Part shown: positions 1 through 12,483 of the stretch, piece after piece
How the letters are laid out: every line of letters begins with the position of its first letter
How positions within the stretch are numbered: position 1 is the stretch's first letter
Assembly: GCA_027186245.1 (NCBI GenBank)
Contig: CP114481.1
Span: 34,007,501-34,071,500, forward strand
DNA length: 64,000 bases
Source: Coriaria nepalensis
Taxonomy: Eukaryota; Streptophyta; Magnoliopsida; Cucurbitales; Coriariaceae
Reading direction: 5' to 3'
Notes under the pieces: model-generated
The model's input: the letters and a program-made list of their open reading frames with translations, nothing else
What the model was told of the DNA's origin: nothing
Database searches by the model: none
Translations under genes and position numbers: made by a program

Positions 1-1133
1 AGTGTGCATTCATTTAACCTTGAAATCATTTCAATGAGTCATTTCAAGTCAATAACTTATTTCAAAGCAAGTCGAACGAATTTTATTTTTGCACTACAAA
101 CAGAAGTTTTGTGCATAACTTGCAAATGATCAATGCAAGGAAAGTGTGCATTCGTTTAACTTTAAAATCATTTCAATGAGTCATTTCAAGTCAATAACTT
201 ATTTCAAAGCAGGTCGAACGAATTCTATTTTTTCACTACAAACAGAAGTTTTTTGCATAACTTGCAAATGATCAATGCAAGGAAAGTGTGCATTCGTTTA
301 ACCTTTAAATCATTTCAATGACTCATTTCAAGTCAATAACTTATTTCAAAGCAAGTCAAACGAATTCAATTTTTGCAGAGCAAACAGAAGTTTTTTGCAT
401 AACTTGCAAATGATCAATGCAAGGAAAGTGTGCATTCGTTTAACTGAAAATCATTTCAATGAGTCATTTAAAGTCAATGACTTATTTCAAAGTAAGTTGA
501 ACAAATTCTATTTTTTCACTACAAACACAAGTTTTGTGCATAACTTGCAAATGATCAATGCAAGGAAAGTGTGCATTCGTTTAACCTTAAAATCATTTCA
601 ATGAGTCATTTCAAGTCAATAACTTATTTCAAAGCAAGTCGAACGAATTCAATTTTTGCAGTACAAACAGAAGGTTTGTGCATAACTTGCAAATGATCAA
701 TGCAAAGAAAGTGTGCATTCGTTTAACCTTAAAATCATTTCAATGAGTCATTTCAAGTCAATAACTTATTTCAAAGCAAGTCGAACGAATTCTATTTTTT
801 CACTACAAACAGAAGTTTTTTGCATAACTTGCAAATGATTTATGCGAGGAAAGTGTGCATTCGTTTAACTTAAAATCATTTCAATGAGTCATTTCAAGTC
901 AATGACTTATTTCAAAGCAAGTTGAACGAATTCTATTTTTAAACTACAAACACAAGTTTTGTGCATAACTTGCAAATGATCAATGCAAGGAAAGTGTGCA
1001 TTCGTTTAACTTAAAATCATTTCAATGAGTCATTTCAAGTCAATAAGTTATTTCTAACGAAGTCGAACGAATTCAATTTTTGCACTACAAACACAAGTTT
1101 TGTTCATAACTTGCAAATGATCAATGCAAGGAA
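1..1133. repeat. Mixed satellite monomers, no clear HOR
   Basis: Eight monomers with a mixture of variant classes: GCAAGTCG/TTCTATTTTTTCAC, AAGTTGAACAAATTC, the AAACTAC class (near 940) and TTATTTCTAAC (near 1050). Several are 141 bp because CCTTAAAATC is shortened to CTTAAAATC or CTGAAAATC. I saw no ordered block repeated in tandem here. Confidence 0.85.
35..41 (+). promoter_or_regulatory. AP-1/bZIP-like heptamer TGAGTCA (first of several hundred copies)
   Basis: TGAGTCA lies at monomer positions 35-41 and is present in most monomers. A frequent variant class (for example 312-318) has TGACTCA, the reverse complement of TGAGTCA, so both common states fit TGA(G/C)TCA, the site known for AP-1/GCN4-type bZIP proteins. 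Minor classes break it: CGAGTCA (CAACGAG class), TGCGTCA at 15209 and TGAATCA in a few monomers. Binding in the cell is not shown; the motif could be chance sequence fixed by array homogenisation. Confidence 0.35.
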
Positions 1134-1983
1134 AGTGTGCATTCGTTTAACCTTAAAATCATTTCAATGAGTCATTTCAAGTCAATAAGTTATTTCTAAC
1201 CAAGTCGAACGAATTCAATTTTTGCACTACAAACACAAGTTTTGTGCATAACTTGCAAGTGATCAATGCAAGGAAAGTGTGCATTCGTTTAACCTTAAAA
1301 TCATTTCAATGAGTCATTTAAGTCAATGACTTATTTCAAAGCACGTCGAACGAATTCAATTTTTGCACTACAAACACAAGTTTTGTGCATAACTTGCAAG
1401 TGATCAATGCAAGGAAAGTGTGCATTCGTTTAACCTTAAAATCATTTCAATGAGTCATTTAAGTCAATGACTTATTTCAAAGCACGTCGAACGAATTCAA
1501 TTTTTGCACTACAAACACAAGTTTTGTGCATAACTTGCAAATGATCAATGCAAGGAAAGTGTGCAGTCGTTTAACCTTAAAATCATTTCAATGAGTCATT
1601 TCAAGTCAATAACTTATTTCAAAGCAAGTCGAACGAATTCAATTTTTGCACTACAAACACAAGTTTTGTGCATAACTTCCAAATGATCAATGCAAGGAAA
1701 GTGTGCATTCGTTTAACCTTAAAATCATTTCAATGAGTCATTTCAAGTCAATGACTTATTTCAAAGCACGTCGAACGAATTCAATTTTTGCACTACAAAC
1801 ACAAGTTTTGTGCATAACTTGCAAATGATCAATGCAAGGAAAGTGTGCAGTCGTTTAACCTTAAAATCATTTCAATGAGTCATTTCAAGTCAATAACTTA
1901 TTTCAAAGTAAGTCGAACGAATTCAATTTTTGCACTACAAACACAAGTTTTGTGCATAACTTCCAAATGATCATTGCAAGGAA
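1134..1983. repeat. C-B-B-A-B-A monomer cassette
   Basis: Monomer starts are 1134, 1276, 1417, 1558, 1700 and 1842. C has TTATTTCTAACCAAG and TTGCAAGTG; B has GTCAATGAC with GCACGTCG; A has CAGTCG and ends in TTCCAAATG. The two B monomers at 1276 and 1417 share CATTTAAGTC, a 1-bp deletion that makes them 141 bp, which suggests they are a recent one-monomer duplication. Confidence 0.85.
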
Positions 1984-3402
1984 AGTGTGCATTCGTTTAA
2001 CCTTAAAATCATTTCAATGAGTCATTTCAAGTCAATAACTTATTTCAAAGCAAGCCGAACCAATTTTATTTCTGCACTACAAACAGAAGTTTTGTGCATA
2101 ACTTGCAAATGATCAATGCAAGGAAAGTGTGCATTCGTTTAACCTTAAAATCATTTCAATGAGTCATTTCAAGTCAATAACTTATTTCAAAGCAAGTCGA
2201 ACGAATTCAATTTTTTCACTACAGACAGAAGTTTTTTGCATAACTTGCAAATGATCAATGCAAGGAAAGTGTGCATTCATTTAACCTTTAAATCATTTCA
2301 ATGAGTCATTTCAAGTCAATAACTTATTTCAAAGCAAGTCGAAAGAATTCTATTTTTGCACTACAAACACAAGTTTTGTGTAGAACTTGCAAGTGATCAA
2401 TGCAAGGAAAGTGTGCATTCGTTTAACTTTAAAATCATTTCAATGAGTCATTTCAAGTCAATAACTTATTTCAAAGCAAGTCGAACGAATTCTATTTTTT
2501 CACTACAAACAGAAGTTTGTTGCATAACTTGCAACTGATCAATGCAAGGAAAGTGTGCATTCGTTTATCCTTTAAATCATTTCAATGACTCATTTCAAGT
2601 CAATAACTTATTTCAAAGCAAGTCGAACGAATTCTATTTTTGCAGTACAAACAGAAGTTTTTTGCATAACTTTCAAATGATCAATGCAAGGAAAGTGTGC
2701 ATTCTTTTAACTTAAAATCATTTCAATGAGTCATTTCAAGTCAATGACTTATTTCAAAGTAAGTTGAACAAATTCTATTTTTTCACTACAAACACAAGTT
2801 TTGTGCATAACTTGCAAATGATCAATGCAAGGAAAGTGTGCATTCGTTTAACCTTAAAATCATTTCAATGAGTCATTTCAAGTCAATAACTTATTTCAAA
2901 GCAAGTCGAACGAATTCTATTTTTGCACTACAAACACAAGTTTTGTGCATAACTTGCAAATGATCATTGCAAGGAAAGTGTGCATTCGTTTAACCTTTAA
3001 ATCATTTCAATGACTCATTTCAAGTCAATAACTTATTTCAAAGCAAGTCGAACGAATTCTATTTTTGCAGTACAAACAGAAGTTTTTTGCATAACTTGCA
3101 AATGATCAATGCAAGGAAAGTGTGCATTCATTTAACCTTAAAATCATTTCAATGAGTCATTTCAAGTCAATAACTTATTTCAAAGCAAGTCGAACGAATT
3201 CTATTTTTGCACTACAAACACAAGTTTTGTGCATAACTTGCAAATGATCATTGCAAGGAAAGTGTGCATTCGTTTAACCTTAAAATAATTTCAGTGAGTC
3301 ATTTCAAGTCAATAACTTATTTCAAAGCAAGTCGAACGAATTCTATTTTTGCACTACAAACACAAGTTTTGTGCATAACTTGCAAATGATCAATGCAAGG
3401 AA
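1984..3402. repeat. Mixed monomers related to the 3971-7802 HOR
   Basis: Ten monomers include rare variants seen again downstream: CCAATTTTATTTCTGC near 2060 (again near 5751 and 7312), ACAGACAG at 2221 (again at 4350, 5343, 5911, 6904, 7472) and GAAAGAATTC near 2341. Their order resembles the 11-monomer HOR but lacks some members. AAATAATTTCAGTGAG near 3281 recurs near 7965. Confidence 0.8.
2835..2976 (+). repeat. Representative near-consensus monomer (142 bp)
   Basis: This monomer carries the commonest state at nearly every diagnostic position: ATTCG, CCTTAAAATC, AATGAGTC, GTCAATAAC, GCAAGTCGAACG, TTCTATTTTTGCACTAC, ACACAAG, TTGTGCATAACTTGCAAATG. Only ATCATTGCAAGG differs from the more common ATCAATGCAAGG. 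It is a useful reference for naming variants. A short internal repetition, TCATTTCAA at monomer positions 26-34 and 39-47, suggests a 13-bp internal duplication in the ancestral monomer. Confidence 0.9.
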
Positions 3403-4112
3403 AGTGTGCATTCGTTTAACCTTAAAATCATTTCAATGAGTCATTTCAAGTCAATAAGTTATTTCTAACCAAGTCGAACGAATTCAATTTTTGCACTACA
3501 AACACAAGTTTTGTGCATAACTTGCAAGTGATCAATGCAAGGAAAGTGTGCATTCGTTTAACCTTAAAATCATTTCAATGAGTCATTTCAAGTCAATGAC
3601 TTATTTCAAAGCACGTCGAACGAATTCAATTTTTGCACTACAAACACAAGTTTTGTGCATAACTTGCAAATGATCAATGCAAGGAAAGTGTGCAGTCGTT
3701 TAACCTTAAAATCATTTCAATGAGTCATTTCAAGTCAATAACTTATTTCAAAGCAAGTCGAACGAATTCAATTTTTGCACTACAAACACAAGTTTTGTGC
3801 ATAACTTCCAAATGATCAATGCGAGGAAAGTGTGCATTCGTTTAACCTTAAAATCATTTCAATGAGTCATTTCAAGTCAATGACTTATTTCAAAGCACGT
3901 CGAACGAATTCAATTTTTGCACTACAAAGACAAGTTTTGTGCATAACTTGCAAATGATCAATGCAAGGAAAGTGTGCAGTCGTTTAACCTTAAAATCATT
4001 TCAATGAGTCATTTCAAGCCAATAACTTATTTCAAAGCAAGTCGAACGAATTCAATTTTTGCACTACAAACACAAGTTTTGTGCATAACTTCCAAATGAT
4101 CATTGCAAGGAA
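3403..4112. repeat. C(BA)2 cassette, copy 1
   Basis: Five monomers start at 3403 (C), 3545 (B), 3687 (A), 3829 (B) and 3971 (A), giving a 284-bp dimer twice after one C monomer. The same cassette occurs at 8087-8796 at an offset of 4684 bp. The last A monomer ends ATCATTGC rather than ATCAATGC and is also the first monomer of the downstream 11-monomer HOR. Confidence 0.85.
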
Positions 4113-7100
4113 AGTGTGCATTCGTTTAACCTTAAAATCATTTCAATGAGTCATTTCAAGTCAATAACTTATTTCAAAGCAAGTCGAACGAATTTTATTT
4201 TTGCACTACAAACAGAAGTTTTGTGCATAACTTGCAAATGATCAATGAAAGGAAAGTGTGCATTCGTTTAACCTTAAAATCATTTCAATGACTCATTTCA
4301 AGTCAATAACTTATTTCAAAGCAAGTCGAACGAATTCAATTTTTTCACTACAGACAGAAGTTTTTTGCATAACTTGCAAATGATCAATGCAAGGAAAGTG
4401 TGCATTCATTTAGCCTTTAAATCATTTCAATGAGTCATTTCAAGTCAATAACTTATTTCAAAGCAAGTCGAAAGAATTCTATTTTTGCACTACAAACACA
4501 TATTTTGTGTAAAACTTGCAAGTGATCAATGCAAGGAAAGTGTGCATTCGTTTAACCTTAAAATCATTTCAATGAGTCATTTCAAGTCAATAACTTATTT
4601 CAAAGCAAGTCGAACGAATTCAATTTTTGCACTACAAACACAAGTTTTGTGCATAACTTGCAAATGATCAATGCAAGGAAAGTGTGCATTCGTTTAACTT
4701 TAAAATCATTTCAATGAGTCATTTCAAGTCAATAACTTATTTCAAAGCAAGTCGAACGAATTCTATTTTTTCACTACAAACAGAAGTTTGTTGCATAACT
4801 TGCAAATGATCAATGGAAGGAAAGTGTGCATTCGTTTAACCTTTAAATCATTTCAATGACTCATTTCAAGTCAATAACTTATTTCAAAGCAAGTCGAACG
4901 AATTCTATTTTTGCAGTACAAACAGAAGTTTTTTGCATAACTTGCAAATGATCAATGCAAGGAAAGTGTGCATTCGTTTAACTTAAAATCATTTCAATGA
5001 GTCATTTCAAGTCAATGACTTAGTTCAAAGTAAGCTGAACAAATTCTATTTTTTCACTACAAACACAAGTTTTGTGCATAACTTGCAAATGATCAATGCA
5101 AGGAAAGTGTGCATTCGTTTAACCTTAAAATCATTTCAATGAGTCATTTCAAGTCAATAACTTATTTCAAAGCAAGTCGAACGAATTCTATTTTTGCACT
5201 ACAAACACAAGTTTTGTGCATAACTTGCAAATGATCATTGCAAGGAAAGTGTGCATTCGTTTAACCTTAAAATCATTTCAATGAGTCATTTCAAGTCAAT
5301 AACTTATTTCAAAGCAAGTCGAACGAATTCAATTTTTTCACTACAGACAGAAGTTTTTTGCATAACTTGCAAATGATCAATGCAAGGAAAGTGTGCATTC
5401 ATTTAACCTTTAAATCATTTCAATGAGTCATTTCAAGTCAATAACTTATTTCAAAGCAAGTCGAAAGAATTCTATTTTTGCACTACAAACACAAGTTTTG
5501 TGTATAACTTGCAAGTGATCAATGCAAGGAAAGTGTGCATTCGTTTAACCTTAAAATCATTTCAATGAGTCATTTCAAGTCAATAACTTATTTCAAAGTA
5601 AGTCGAACGAATTCAATTTTTGCACTACAAACACAAGTTTTGTGCATAACTTCCAAATGATCATTGCAAGGAAAGTGTGCATTCGTTTAACCTTAAAATC
5701 ATTTCAATGAGTCATTTCAAGTCAATAACTTATTTCAAAGCAAGTCGAACCAATTTTATTTCTGCACTACAAACAGAAGTTTTGTGCATAACTTGCAAAT
5801 GATCAATGCAAGGAAAGTGTGCATTCGTTTAACCTTAAAATCATTTCAATGAGTCATTTCAAGTCAATAACTTATTTCAAAGCAAGTCGAACGAATTCAA
5901 TTTTTTCACTACAGACAGAAGTTTTTTGCATAACTTGCAAATGATCAATGCAAGGAAAGTGTGCATTCATTTAACCTTTAAATCATTTCAATGAGTCATT
6001 TCAAGTCAATAACTTATTTCAAAGCAAGTCGAAAGAATTCTATTTTTGCACTACAAACACAAGTTTTCTGTATAACTTGCAAGTGATCAATGCAAGGAAA
6101 GTGTGCATTCGTTTAACCTTAAAATCATTTCAATGAGTCATTTCAAGTCAATAACTTATTTCAAAGCAAGTCGAACGAATTCAATTTTTGCACTACAAAC
6201 ACAAGTTTTGTGCATAACTTGCAAATGATCAATGCAAGGAAAGTGTGCATTCGTTTAACTTTAAAATCATTTCAATGAGTCATTTCAAGTCAATAACTTA
6301 TTTCAAAGCAAGTCGAACGAATTCTATTTTTTCACTACAAACAGAAGTTTGTTGCATAACTTGCAAATGATCAATGGAAGGAAAGTGTGCATTCGTTTAA
6401 CCTTTAAATCATTTCAATGACTCATTTCAAGTCAATAACTTATTTCAAAGCAAGTCGAACGAATTCTATTTTTGCAGTACAAACAGAAGTTTTTTGCATA
6501 ACTTGCAAATGATCAATGCAAGGAAAGTGTGCATTCGTTTAACTTAAAATCATTTCAATGAGTCATTTCAAGTCAATGACTTAGTTCAAAGTAAGTTGAA
6601 CAAATTCTATTTTTTCACTACAAACACAAGTTTTGTGCATAACTTGCAAATGATCAATGCAAGGAAAGTGTGCATTCGTTTAACCTTAAAATCATTTCAA
6701 TGAGTCATTTCAAGTCAATAACTTATTTCAAAGCAAGTCGAACGAATTCTATTTTTGCACTACAAACACAAGTTTTGTGCATAACTTGCAAATGATCATT
6801 GCAAGGAAAGTGTGCATTCGTTTAACCTTAAAATCATTTCAATGAGTCATTTCAAGTCAATAACTTATTTCAAAGCAAGTCGAACGAATTCAATTTTTTC
6901 ACTACAGACAGAAGTTTTTTGCATAACTTGCAAATGATCAATGCAAGGAAAGTGTGCATTCATTTAACCTTTAAATCATTTCAATGAGTCATTTCAAGTC
7001 AATAACTTATTTCAAAGCAAGTCGAAAGAATTCTATTTTTGCACTACAAACACAAGTTTTGTGTATAACTTGCAAGTGATCAATGCAAGGAAAGTGTGCA

Positions 7101-7802
7101 TTCGTTTAACCTTAAAATCATTTCAATGAGTCATTTCAAGTCAATAACTTATTTCAAAGTAAGTCGAACGAATTCAATTTTTGCACTACAAACACAAGTT
7201 TTGTGCATAACTTCCAAATGATCATTGCAAGGAAAGTGTGCATTCGTTTAACCTTAAAATCATTTCAATGAGTCATTTCAAGTCAATAACTTATTTCAAA
7301 GCAAGTCGAACCAATTTTATTTCTGCACTACAAACAGAAGTTTTGTGCATAACTTGCAAATGATCAATGCAAGGAAAGTGTGCATTCGTTTAACCTTAAA
7401 ATCATTTCAATGAGTCATTTCAAGTCAATAACTTATTTCAAAGCAAGTCGAACGAATTCAATTTTTTCACTACAGACAGAAGTTTTTTGCATAACTTGCA
7501 AATGATCAATGCAAGGAAAGTGTGCATTCATTTAACCTTTAAATCATTTCAATGAGTCATTTCAAGTCAATAACTTATTTCAAAGCAAGTCGAAAGAATT
7601 CTATTTTTGCACTACAAACACAAGTTTTGTGTATAACTTGCAAGTGATCAATGCAAGGAAAGTGTGCATTCGTTTAACCTTAAAATCATTTCAATGAGTC
7701 ATTTCAAGTCAATAACTTATTTCAAAGCAAGTCGAACGAATTCAATTTTTGCACTACAAACACAAGTTTTGTGCATAACTTGCAAATGATCAATGCAAGG
7801 AA
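3971..7802. repeat. 11-monomer higher-order repeat, 1561 bp, two units plus a partial third
   Basis: Units are 3971-5531, 5532-7092 and 7093-7802 (partial, five monomers). Unit 1 monomers start at 3971, 4113, 4255, 4397, 4539, 4681, 4823, 4965 (141 bp), 5106, 5248 and 5390. Diagnostic marks fall at exactly 1561-bp spacing: ACAGACAG 4350/5911/7472 and 5343/6904, TTAGTTCAAAG 5021/6582, TCGAAAGAATTC 5461/7022. The ACAGACAG-GAAAGAATTC monomer pair occurs twice inside each unit, so the unit itself contains an older duplication. Units 2 and 3 share AAAGTAAGTCG and CCAATTTTATTTCTGC and are closer to each other than to unit 1. Confidence 0.93.
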
Positions 7803-8086
7803 AGTGTGCATTCGTTTAACCTTAAAATCATTTCAATGAGTCATTTCAAGTCAATAACTTATTTCAAAGCAAGTCGAACGAATTCTATATTTGCACTACA
7901 AACACAAGTTTTGTGCATAACTTGCAAATGATCATTGCAAGGAAAGTGTGCATTCGTTTAACCTTAAAATAATTTCAGTGAGTCATTTCAAGTCAATAAC
8001 TTATTTCAAAGCAAGTCGAACGAATTCTATTTTTGCACTACAAACACAAGTTTTGTGCATAACTTGCAAATGATCAATGCAAGGAA
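7803..8086. repeat. Two linker monomers
   Basis: Monomers at 7803 (with the private change CTATATTTGC) and 7945 (AAATAATTTCAGTGAG) join the partial third 11-mer unit to the next C(BA)2 cassette. The second matches the monomer around 3281 at an offset of 4684 bp. Confidence 0.8.
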
Positions 8087-8796
8087 AGTGTGCATTCGTT
8101 TAACCTTAAAATCATTTCAATGAGTCATTTCAAGTCAATAAGTTATTTCTAACCAAGTCGAACGAATTCAATTTTTGCACTACAAACACAAGTTTTGTGC
8201 ATAACTTGCAAGTGATCAATGCAAGGAAAGTGTGCATTCGTTTAACCTTAAAATCATTTCAATGAGTCATTTCAAGTCAATGACTTATTTCAAAGCACGT
8301 CGAACGAATTCAATTTTTGCACTACAAACACAAGTTTTGTGCATAACTTGCAAATGATCAATGCAAGGAAAGTGTGCAGTCGTTTAACCTTAAAATCATT
8401 TCAATGAGTCATTTCAAGTCAATAACTTATTTCAAAGCAAGTCGAACGAATTCAATTTTTGCACTACAAACACAAGTTTTGTGCATAACTTCCAAATGAT
8501 CAATGCAAGGAAAGTGTGGATTCGTTTAACCTTAAAACCATTTCAATGAGTCATTTCAAGTCAATGACTTATTTCAAAGCACGTCGAACGAATTCAATTT
8601 TTGCACTACAAACACAAGTTTTGTGCATAACTTGCAAATGATCAATGCAAGGAAAGTGTGCAGTCGTTTAACCTTAAAATCATTTCAATGAGTCATTTCA
8701 AGTCAATAACTTATTTCAAAGCAAGTCGAACGAATTCAATTTTTGCACTACAAACACAAGTTTTGTGCATAACTTCCAAATGACCATTGCAAGGAA
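8087..8796. repeat. C(BA)2 cassette, copy 2
   Basis: Monomers at 8087 (C), 8229 (B), 8371 (A), 8513 (B) and 8655 (A) repeat 3403-4112 in the same order. Private changes such as GTGTGGATTC near 8516, AAAACCATTT near 8535 and TGACCATTGC near 8781 distinguish the copies. Confidence 0.87.
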
Positions 8797-10498
8797 AGTG
8801 TGCATTCGTTTAACCTTAAAATCATTTCAATGAGTCATTTCAAGTCAATAACTTATTTCAAAGCAAGTCGAACGAATTTTATTTTTGCACTACAAACAGA
8901 AGTTTTGTGCATAACTTGCAAATGATCAATGCAAGGAAAGTGTGCATTCGTTTAACCTTAAAATCATTTCAATGAGTCATTTCAAGTCAATAACTTATTT
9001 CAAAGCAAGTCGAACGAATTCTATTTTTTCACTACAAACAGAAGTTTGTTGCATAACTTGCAAATGATCAATGGAAGGAAAGTGTGCATTCGTTTAACCT
9101 TTAAATAATTTCAATGACTCATTTCAAGTCAATAACTTATTTCAAAGCAAGTCGAACGAATTCTATTTTTGCAGTACAAACAGAAGTTTTTTGCATAACT
9201 TGCAAATGATCAATGCAAGGAAAGTGTGCATTCGTTTAACTTAAAATCATTTCAATGAGTCATTTCAAGTCAATGACTTAGTTCAAAGTAAGTTGAACAA
9301 ATTCTATTTTTTCACTACAAACACAAGTTTTGTGCATAACTTGCAAATGATCAATGCAACGAAAGTGTACATTCGTTTAACCTTAAAATCATTTCAATGA
9401 GTCATTTCAAGTCAATAACTTATTTCAAAGCAAGTCGAACGAATTCTATTTTTGCACTACAAACACAAGTTTTGTGCATAACTTGCAAATGATCATTGCA
9501 AGGAAAGTGTGCATTCGTTTAACCTTAAAATCATTTCAATGAGTCATTTCAAGTCAATAACTTATTTCAAAGCAAGTCGAACGAATTCAATTTTTTCACT
9601 ACAGACAGAAGTTTTTTGCATAACTTGCAAATGATCAATGCAAGGAAAGTGTGCATTCATTTAACCTTTAAATCATTTCAATGAGTCATTTCAAGTCAAT
9701 AACTTATTTCAAAGCAAGTCGAAAGAATTCTATTTTTGCACTACAAACACAAGTTTTGTGTATAACTTGCAAGTGATCAATGCAAGGAAAGTGTGCATTC
9801 GTTTAACCTTAAAATCATTTCAATGAGTCATTTCAAGTCAATAACTTATTTCAAAGCAAGTCGAACGAATTCAATTTTTGCACTACAAACACAAGTTTTG
9901 TGCATAACTTGCAAATGATCAATGCAAGGAAAGTGTGCATTCGTTTAACTTTAAAATCATTTCAATGAGTCATTTCAAGTCAATAACTTATTTCAAAGCA
10001 AGTCGAACGAATTCTATTTTTTCACTACAAACAGAAGTTTGTTGCATAACTTGCAAATGATCAATTGAAGGAAAGTGTGCATTCGTTTAACCTTTAAATC
10101 ATTTCAATGACTCATTTCAAGTCAATAACTTATTTCAAAGCAAGTCGAACGAATTCTATTTTTGCAGTACAAACAGAAGTTTTTTGCATAACTTGCAAAT
10201 GATCAATGCAAGGAAAGTGTGCATTCGTTTAACTTAAAATCATTTCAATGAGTCATTTCAAGTCAATGACTTAGTTCAAAGTAAGTTGAACAAATTCTAT
10301 TTTTTCACTACAAACACAAGTTTTGTGCATAACTTGCAAATGATCAATGCAAGGAAAGTGTGCAGTCGTTTAACCTTAAAATCATTTCAATGAGTCATTT
10401 CAAGTCAATAACTTATTTCAAAGCAAGTCGAACGAATTCTATTTTTGCACTACAAACACAAGTTTTGTGCATAACTTGCAAATGATCATTGCAAGGAA
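8797..10498. repeat. 12-monomer block, copy 1 of a 1985-bp-offset duplication
   Basis: This block matches 10782-12483 at a constant 1985-bp offset. Shared rare marks are GCAACGAAAG (9356/11341), AATTGAAGG (10063/12048), TTAGTTCAAAG (9279/11264 and 10272/12257), ACAGACAG (9601/11586) and GTGCAGTCG in the monomer near 10363/12348. The internal order is related to the 11-monomer HOR upstream. Compared with 3.9-4.8 kb, three consecutive monomers (ACAGACAG, GAAAGAATTC and CAATTTTTGCAC classes) are missing between about 8900 and 9010. Confidence 0.92.
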
Positions 10499-10781
10499 AG
10501 TGTGCATTCGTTTAACCTTTAAATCATTTCAATGACTCATTTCAAGTCAATAACTTATTTCAAAGCAAGTCGAACGAATTCTATTTTTGCAGTACAAACA
10601 GAAGTATTTTGCATAACTTGCAAATGATCAATGCAAGGAAAGTGTGCATTCGTTTAACTTAAAATCATTTCAACGAGTCATTTCAAGTCAATGACTTATT
10701 TCAAAGTAAGTGGAACGAATTCAATTTTTGCACCACAAACACAAGTTTTGTGCATAACTTGCAAATGATCAATGCAAGGAA
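10499..10781. repeat. Two spacer monomers between the duplicated 12-monomer blocks
   Basis: One monomer of the GACTC/GCAGTAC class with CAGAAGTATTTTG, and one 141-bp monomer with CAACGAG, AAGTGGAACGAATTC and GCACCAC. The second combines marks otherwise seen in separate classes, so it may be a recombinant. Confidence 0.8.
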
Positions 10782-12483
10782 AGTGTGCATTCGTTTAACC
10801 TTAAAATCATTTCAATGAGTCATTTCAAGTCAATAACTTATTTCAAAGCAAGTCGAACGAATTTTATTTTTGCACTACAAACACAAGTTTTGTGCATAAC
10901 TTGCAAATGATCAATGCAAGGAAAGTGTGCATTCGTTTAACCTTAAAATCATTTCAATGAGTCATTTCAAGTCAATAACTTATTTCAAAGCAAGTCGAAC
11001 GAATTCTATTTTTTCACTACAAACAGAAGTTTGTTGCATAACTTGCAAATGATCAATGGAAGGAAAGTGTGCATTCGTTTAACATTTAAATAATTTCAAT
11101 GACTCATTTCAAGTCAATAACTTATTTCAAAGCAAGTCGAACGAATTCTATTTTTGCAGTACAAACAGAAGTTTTTTGCATAACTTGCAAATGATCAATG
11201 CAAGGAAAGTGTGCATTCGTTTAACTTAAAATCATTTCAATGAGTCATTTCAAGTCAATGACTTAGTTCAAAGTAAGTTGAACAAATTCTATTTTTTCAC
11301 TACAAACACAAGTTTTGTGCATAACTTGCAAATGATCAATGCAACGAAAGTGTGCATTCGTTTAACCTTAAAATCATTTCAATGAGTCATTTCAAGTCAA
11401 TAACTTATTTCAAAGCAAGTCGAACGAATTCTATTTTTGCACTACAAACACAAGTTTTGTGCATAACTTGCAAATGATCATTGCAAGGAAAGTGTGCATT
11501 CGTTTAACCTTAAAATCATTTCAATGAGTCATTTCAAGTCAATAACTTATTTCAAAGCAAGTCGAACGAATTCAATTTTTTCACTACAGACAGAAGTTTT
11601 TTGCATAACTTGCAAATGATCAATGCAAGGAAAGTGTGCATTCATTTAAACTTTAAATCATTTCAATGAGTCATTTCAAGTCAATAACTTATTTCAAAGC
11701 AAGTCGAAAGAATTCTATTTTTGCACTACAAACACAAGTTTTGTGTATAACTTGCAAGTGATCAATGCAAGGAAAGTGTGCATTCGTTTAACCTTAAAAT
11801 CATTTCAATGAGTCATTTCAAGTCAATAACTTATTTCAAAGCAAGTCGAACGAATTCAATTTTTGCACTACAAACACAAGTTTTGTGCATAACTTGCAAA
11901 TGATCAATGCAAGGAAAGTGTGCATTCGTTTAACTTTAAAATCATTTCAATGAGTCATTTCAAGTCAATAACTTATTTCAAAGCAAGTCGAACGAATTCT
12001 ATTTTTTCACTACAAACAGAAGTTTGTTGCATAACTTGCAAATGATCAATTGAAGGAAAGTGTGCATTCGTTTAACCTTTAAATCATTTCAATGACTCAT
12101 TTCAAGTCAATAACTTATTTCAAAGCAAGTCGAACGAATTCTATTTTTGCAGTACAAACAGAAGTTTTTTGCATAACTTGCAAATGATCAATGCAAGGAA
12201 AGTGTGCATTCGTTTAACTTAAAATCATTTCAATGAGTCATTTCAAGTCAATGACTTAGTTCAAAGTAAGTTGAACAAATTCTATTTTTTCACTACAAAC
12301 ACAAGTTTTGTGCATAACTTGCAAATGATCAATGCAAGGAAAGTGTGCAGTCGTTTAACCTTAAAATCATTTCAATGAGTCATTTCAAGTCAATAACTTA
12401 TTTCAAAGCAAGTCGAACGAATTCTATTTTTGCACTACAAACACAAGTTTTGTGCATAACTTGCAAATGATCATTGCAAGGAA
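10782..12483. repeat. 12-monomer block, copy 2 of the 1985-bp-offset duplication
   Basis: This is the second copy of 8797-10498, with only scattered private changes (for example AACATTTAAATAATTT near 11083 and TTTAAACTTTAAATC near 11646). The similarity ends at 12484, where the downstream monomers no longer match those after 10498. Confidence 0.92.

Noticed and set aside
115..140. Inverted repeat CTTGCA-AATGATCAA-TGCAAG as a conserved stem
   Set aside because: Variants that break one arm (CTTCCA, or TGGAAG) are common and I saw no matching change in the other arm of the same monomer, so there is no sign of selection for pairing.
395..604. Open frames of 60-69 codons at 395-604, 2356-2538 and 4485-4667
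   Set aside because: Same satellite sequence read through a monomer boundary. Different monomers yield similar peptides in shifted frames, as expected from repeats, and all are short.
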